Shown piece after piece: positions 62,288 to 64,000 of a DNA stretch of 64,000 bases. Within the stretch, counting starts at the first letter, position 1; the number at the start of each line of letters is the position of its first letter. Under the pieces are notes generated by a model. That model searched no databases, was not told the origin of the DNA, and saw nothing but the letters and a program-made list of their open reading frames with translations. The position numbers were made by a program, and so were the translations under genes. Where the stretch lies: contig NZ_CP102278.1 of NCBI RefSeq assembly GCF_025149915.1, positions 2,993,001 through 3,057,000 on the forward strand, given 5' to 3'. Origin of the DNA: Coprococcus eutactus. Its GTDB lineage: Bacteria; Bacillota; Clostridia; Lachnospirales; Lachnospiraceae.

Positions 62288-63841
62288 TTATAAGGTGCCG
62301 CCAACTCCTTCGCCCTTGTTAAATCCGAAGATGGCACAGCATATCAGATCTATGATAAACAATGCCGACAATGTTATACATATGATGTTCTGCACTTTTT
62401 TGCTCTTGGAATTCAGAAATTCACTGAGCTTCGGTGCCGCTATATACACTCCAAACAGACTTCCCATGCCAAACGCAAGAAGCCCCACCAGACATATTCT
62501 TCCATTTACATTAAGGAACTCGTTCTTGTAGTCCCAATACTGTGAGTTAAAGAAGAAATCCAGTACCCAGCTTGCTATGAATTCTATGATTCCACATACC
62601 ACCATCGCCATAGCGAACAGCTTCACCTTATCTGCCTTGAAACGGTCAAGCAAGAATATGATAGCAACGCCGCCGACTCCGTACACAGGCAGCCACGGTC
62701 CATACATTGTTCCGCGGTTTACAAGTATGTGATCCATAACTATATAGAGTACGACCTCCCAAAGCCATCCTATAAAACAGAACACAAAGAAGAAGAAAAT
62801 GAAGTCCCTGAGACTATATTCACTCTTCACCTTCATTCCCTCAGGAACCTCGACCGCGACATCCTGGAGAATATAGGCCGGTTTAGTCCATACCTCAGCA
62901 ACTCCCGCGTCTCCTGCCGACTGATAAGCAGCCTCGATAGCCTTTTTGTTATACGGTGCAGCATTGAATGCTGCCTCAACAAAATTTTCCACACCTATAT
63001 TCTGTCTGAACCAGAAGTACATCTCCACATCAAGCTCCATCTGGAATGGCACTGCTACCAGAAGGCCTGCAACCGGTATAGCCTTGATCAACCACACATG
63101 GATGCATGACAGATCCGTCAGGAACATTTTCCACTTATAGCCTCTGGTCATCTCCCTTGACATGTTCTTCGCATCTCTCCACTTGAGCATTGGATTTTCG
63201 GCCAGGAGATATGGAACCATCCTATACTGGTAATACTTGTACACACCACCGACTATCGTGAGCCACCAGAGCGTCATAGCAACATTGTAACAGAACATGA
63301 CCCACATAAGTCTTAGCACATAGTGCCTATGGAAAGGCGCAAACATTCGGTTGACGGACACCTTGTCACTGTATCTGCACTCCATGGCATAACGGCATTT
63401 GCCCACTATCGCCGCACTCTGTATAAAGAAATGGACAACAGCCATGATAAGAGCAGATATCAGGAGCATCACTATGACCTCGCCGGGATTTCTCTTCACA
63501 TATGCCGTGTTGGCGCCTAAAAGCTTGATGATCCAAGTCTGTTTCACCGTCACCGAGTCTATCACCCTGGCTACTGTCTCAGCTTGTTTCTCCGACATAT
63601 GCTCAATCATCGGCATATTCTTTACATACTCCTTGAGTATGGTCACATTGTCAGCCTCATGCTCGGTCTCCTGTCCAAGCACCTGATCTATTCCCTTCAC
63701 GAATTTTGTCTGGGAAGAATCATCTACCCCAAGATAAGAGAAAATAAAACACACAGCGACCATAGCCATCCAAGCCATAAGTCCACGTTTAAATACCGTG
63801 TTCCACGCTCCCTTTCTAAGCTGTTTCCTGTTCCAAATCAT
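62288..63841 (-). CDS. Fusion of DUF975-like and CmpB-type membrane domains
   Basis: The 517 residues have a DUF975-like N-terminal part (LRKGAWNTVFKRGLMAWMAM, VSVNRMFAPFHRHYVLRLMW, YKWKMFLTDLS) with about five helices. The C-terminal part resembles putative ABC-transporter type IV/CmpB membrane proteins (FCFIGWLWEVVLYIVMDHIL, VNRGTMYGPWLPVYGVGGVA, VLDFFFNSQYWDYKNEF, NGRICLVGLLAFGMG). Function is unknown; membrane remodelling or transport is a guess. ATG at 63841. Confidence 0.85.
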   Translation of the reverse strand: MIWNRKQLRKGAWNTVFKRGLMAWMAMVAVCFIFSYLGVDDSSQTKFVKGIDQVLGQETEHEADNVTILKEYVKNMPMIEHMSEKQAETVARVIDSVTVKQTWIIKLLGANTAYVKRNPGEVIVMLLISALIMAVVHFFIQSAAIVGKCRYAMECRYSDKVSVNRMFAPFHRHYVLRLMWVMFCYNVAMTLWWLTIVGGVYKYYQYRMVPYLLAENPMLKWRDAKNMSREMTRGYKWKMFLTDLSCIHVWLIKAIPVAGLLVAVPFQMELDVEMYFWFRQNIGVENFVEAAFNAAPYNKKAIEAAYQSAGDAGVAEVWTKPAYILQDVAVEVPEGMKVKSEYSLRDFIFFFFVFCFIGWLWEVVLYIVMDHILVNRGTMYGPWLPVYGVGGVAIIFLLDRFKADKVKLFAMAMVVCGIIEFIASWVLDFFFNSQYWDYKNEFLNVNGRICLVGLLAFGMGSLFGVYIAAPKLSEFLNSKSKKVQNIICITLSALFIIDLICCAIFGFNKGEGVGGTL

Positions 63842-64000
63842 TATAATACATTCTCCCTTATAGAATTTTAAATGTTATCATCTTACGTCTATATCTCACA
63901 TTTTTAATGTCACATCACACAGGCAAACTGCGAAACTCATAACCTGAATCCCCCTAGATGAAGTCGAAGGTTGCCTGCTCATAGGAAAGTTCCTGATATT
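63842..64000. other. Gene-free end of the window
   Basis: 159 bp in which I see no gene or clear regulatory element. Confidence 0.4.

Overview
The window looks like a chromosomal segment of a gut Clostridia bacterium, most likely a Lachnospiraceae member (Coprococcus/Roseburia-like). This is inferred from several things: a Bacillota-type tmk-holB-ricT-trmN-rsmI block, a T-box leader, a cell-wall-anchored GH26 mannanase with an NTGD-type sorting signal, YesM/YesN signalling next to an mgl-type transporter, and a mobilizable tet(O) element of the kind that circulates in gut anaerobes. Genus cannot be fixed without a search.

Layout. 0.1-2.0 kb (+): alanine racemase, a membrane-tethered HTH regulator and a tiny membrane protein. 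2.2-8.4 kb (-): a housekeeping operon running decarboxylase, tmk, holB, ricT, trmN6, rsmI. 8.5-18 kb (-): aldo/keto reductase, a decayed histidine kinase, rsmH, aroD, a Q/N-rich repeat membrane protein, hflX and an L,D-transpeptidase. RsmH here and RsmI in the first operon both methylate C1402 of 16S rRNA. 18.2-19.7 kb (+): a MATE exporter. 19.7-24.4 kb (-): a 1555-residue surface beta-mannanase. 24.7-25.4 kb (-): a gene-free interval bounded by a consensus promoter and a strong terminator and packed with hairpins. It is best read as a large structured non-coding RNA of about 650 nt. 25.6-32 kb (-): a T-box-controlled aminotransferase, an esterase, a Fic protein with palindromic operator candidates, a flavin reductase-rubredoxin fusion, and an unrecognised membrane protein.

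32,754-43,782 is an 11.03-kb integrative mobilizable element inserted in an esterase gene, whose two halves flank it. It carries a large serine recombinase, a PC4-like protein, a ParB-like protein, a MobV relaxase with a pMV158-type nic site, four iteron-like modules, a RepA-like ATPase, three sigma-like HTH proteins, a KTR-domain protein, tet(O) with an attenuator leader, and TnpV. The ends are legible to the base: a TCA/TGA core flanked by 11-bp inverted arms. 44-49.6 kb is accessory: Rpn nuclease remnants, a GntR/membrane-protein pair, a toxin-antitoxin pair and a ThuA-like protein.

49.8-60.4 kb (-) is a galactose-type sugar sensing and uptake region. A YesN regulator, a YesM/LytS kinase and two binding proteins form one overlapping operon. 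It lies beside an mglB-mglA-mglC transporter operon. Two things there are unusual. The binding lipoprotein MglB appears circularly permuted: the segment that normally begins the protein sits at its C-terminus. The permease carries a roughly 190-residue charged, helical N-terminal extension. 60.8-63.8 kb (-) holds three membrane proteins, among them a TraX homolog and a DUF975/CmpB-type fusion.
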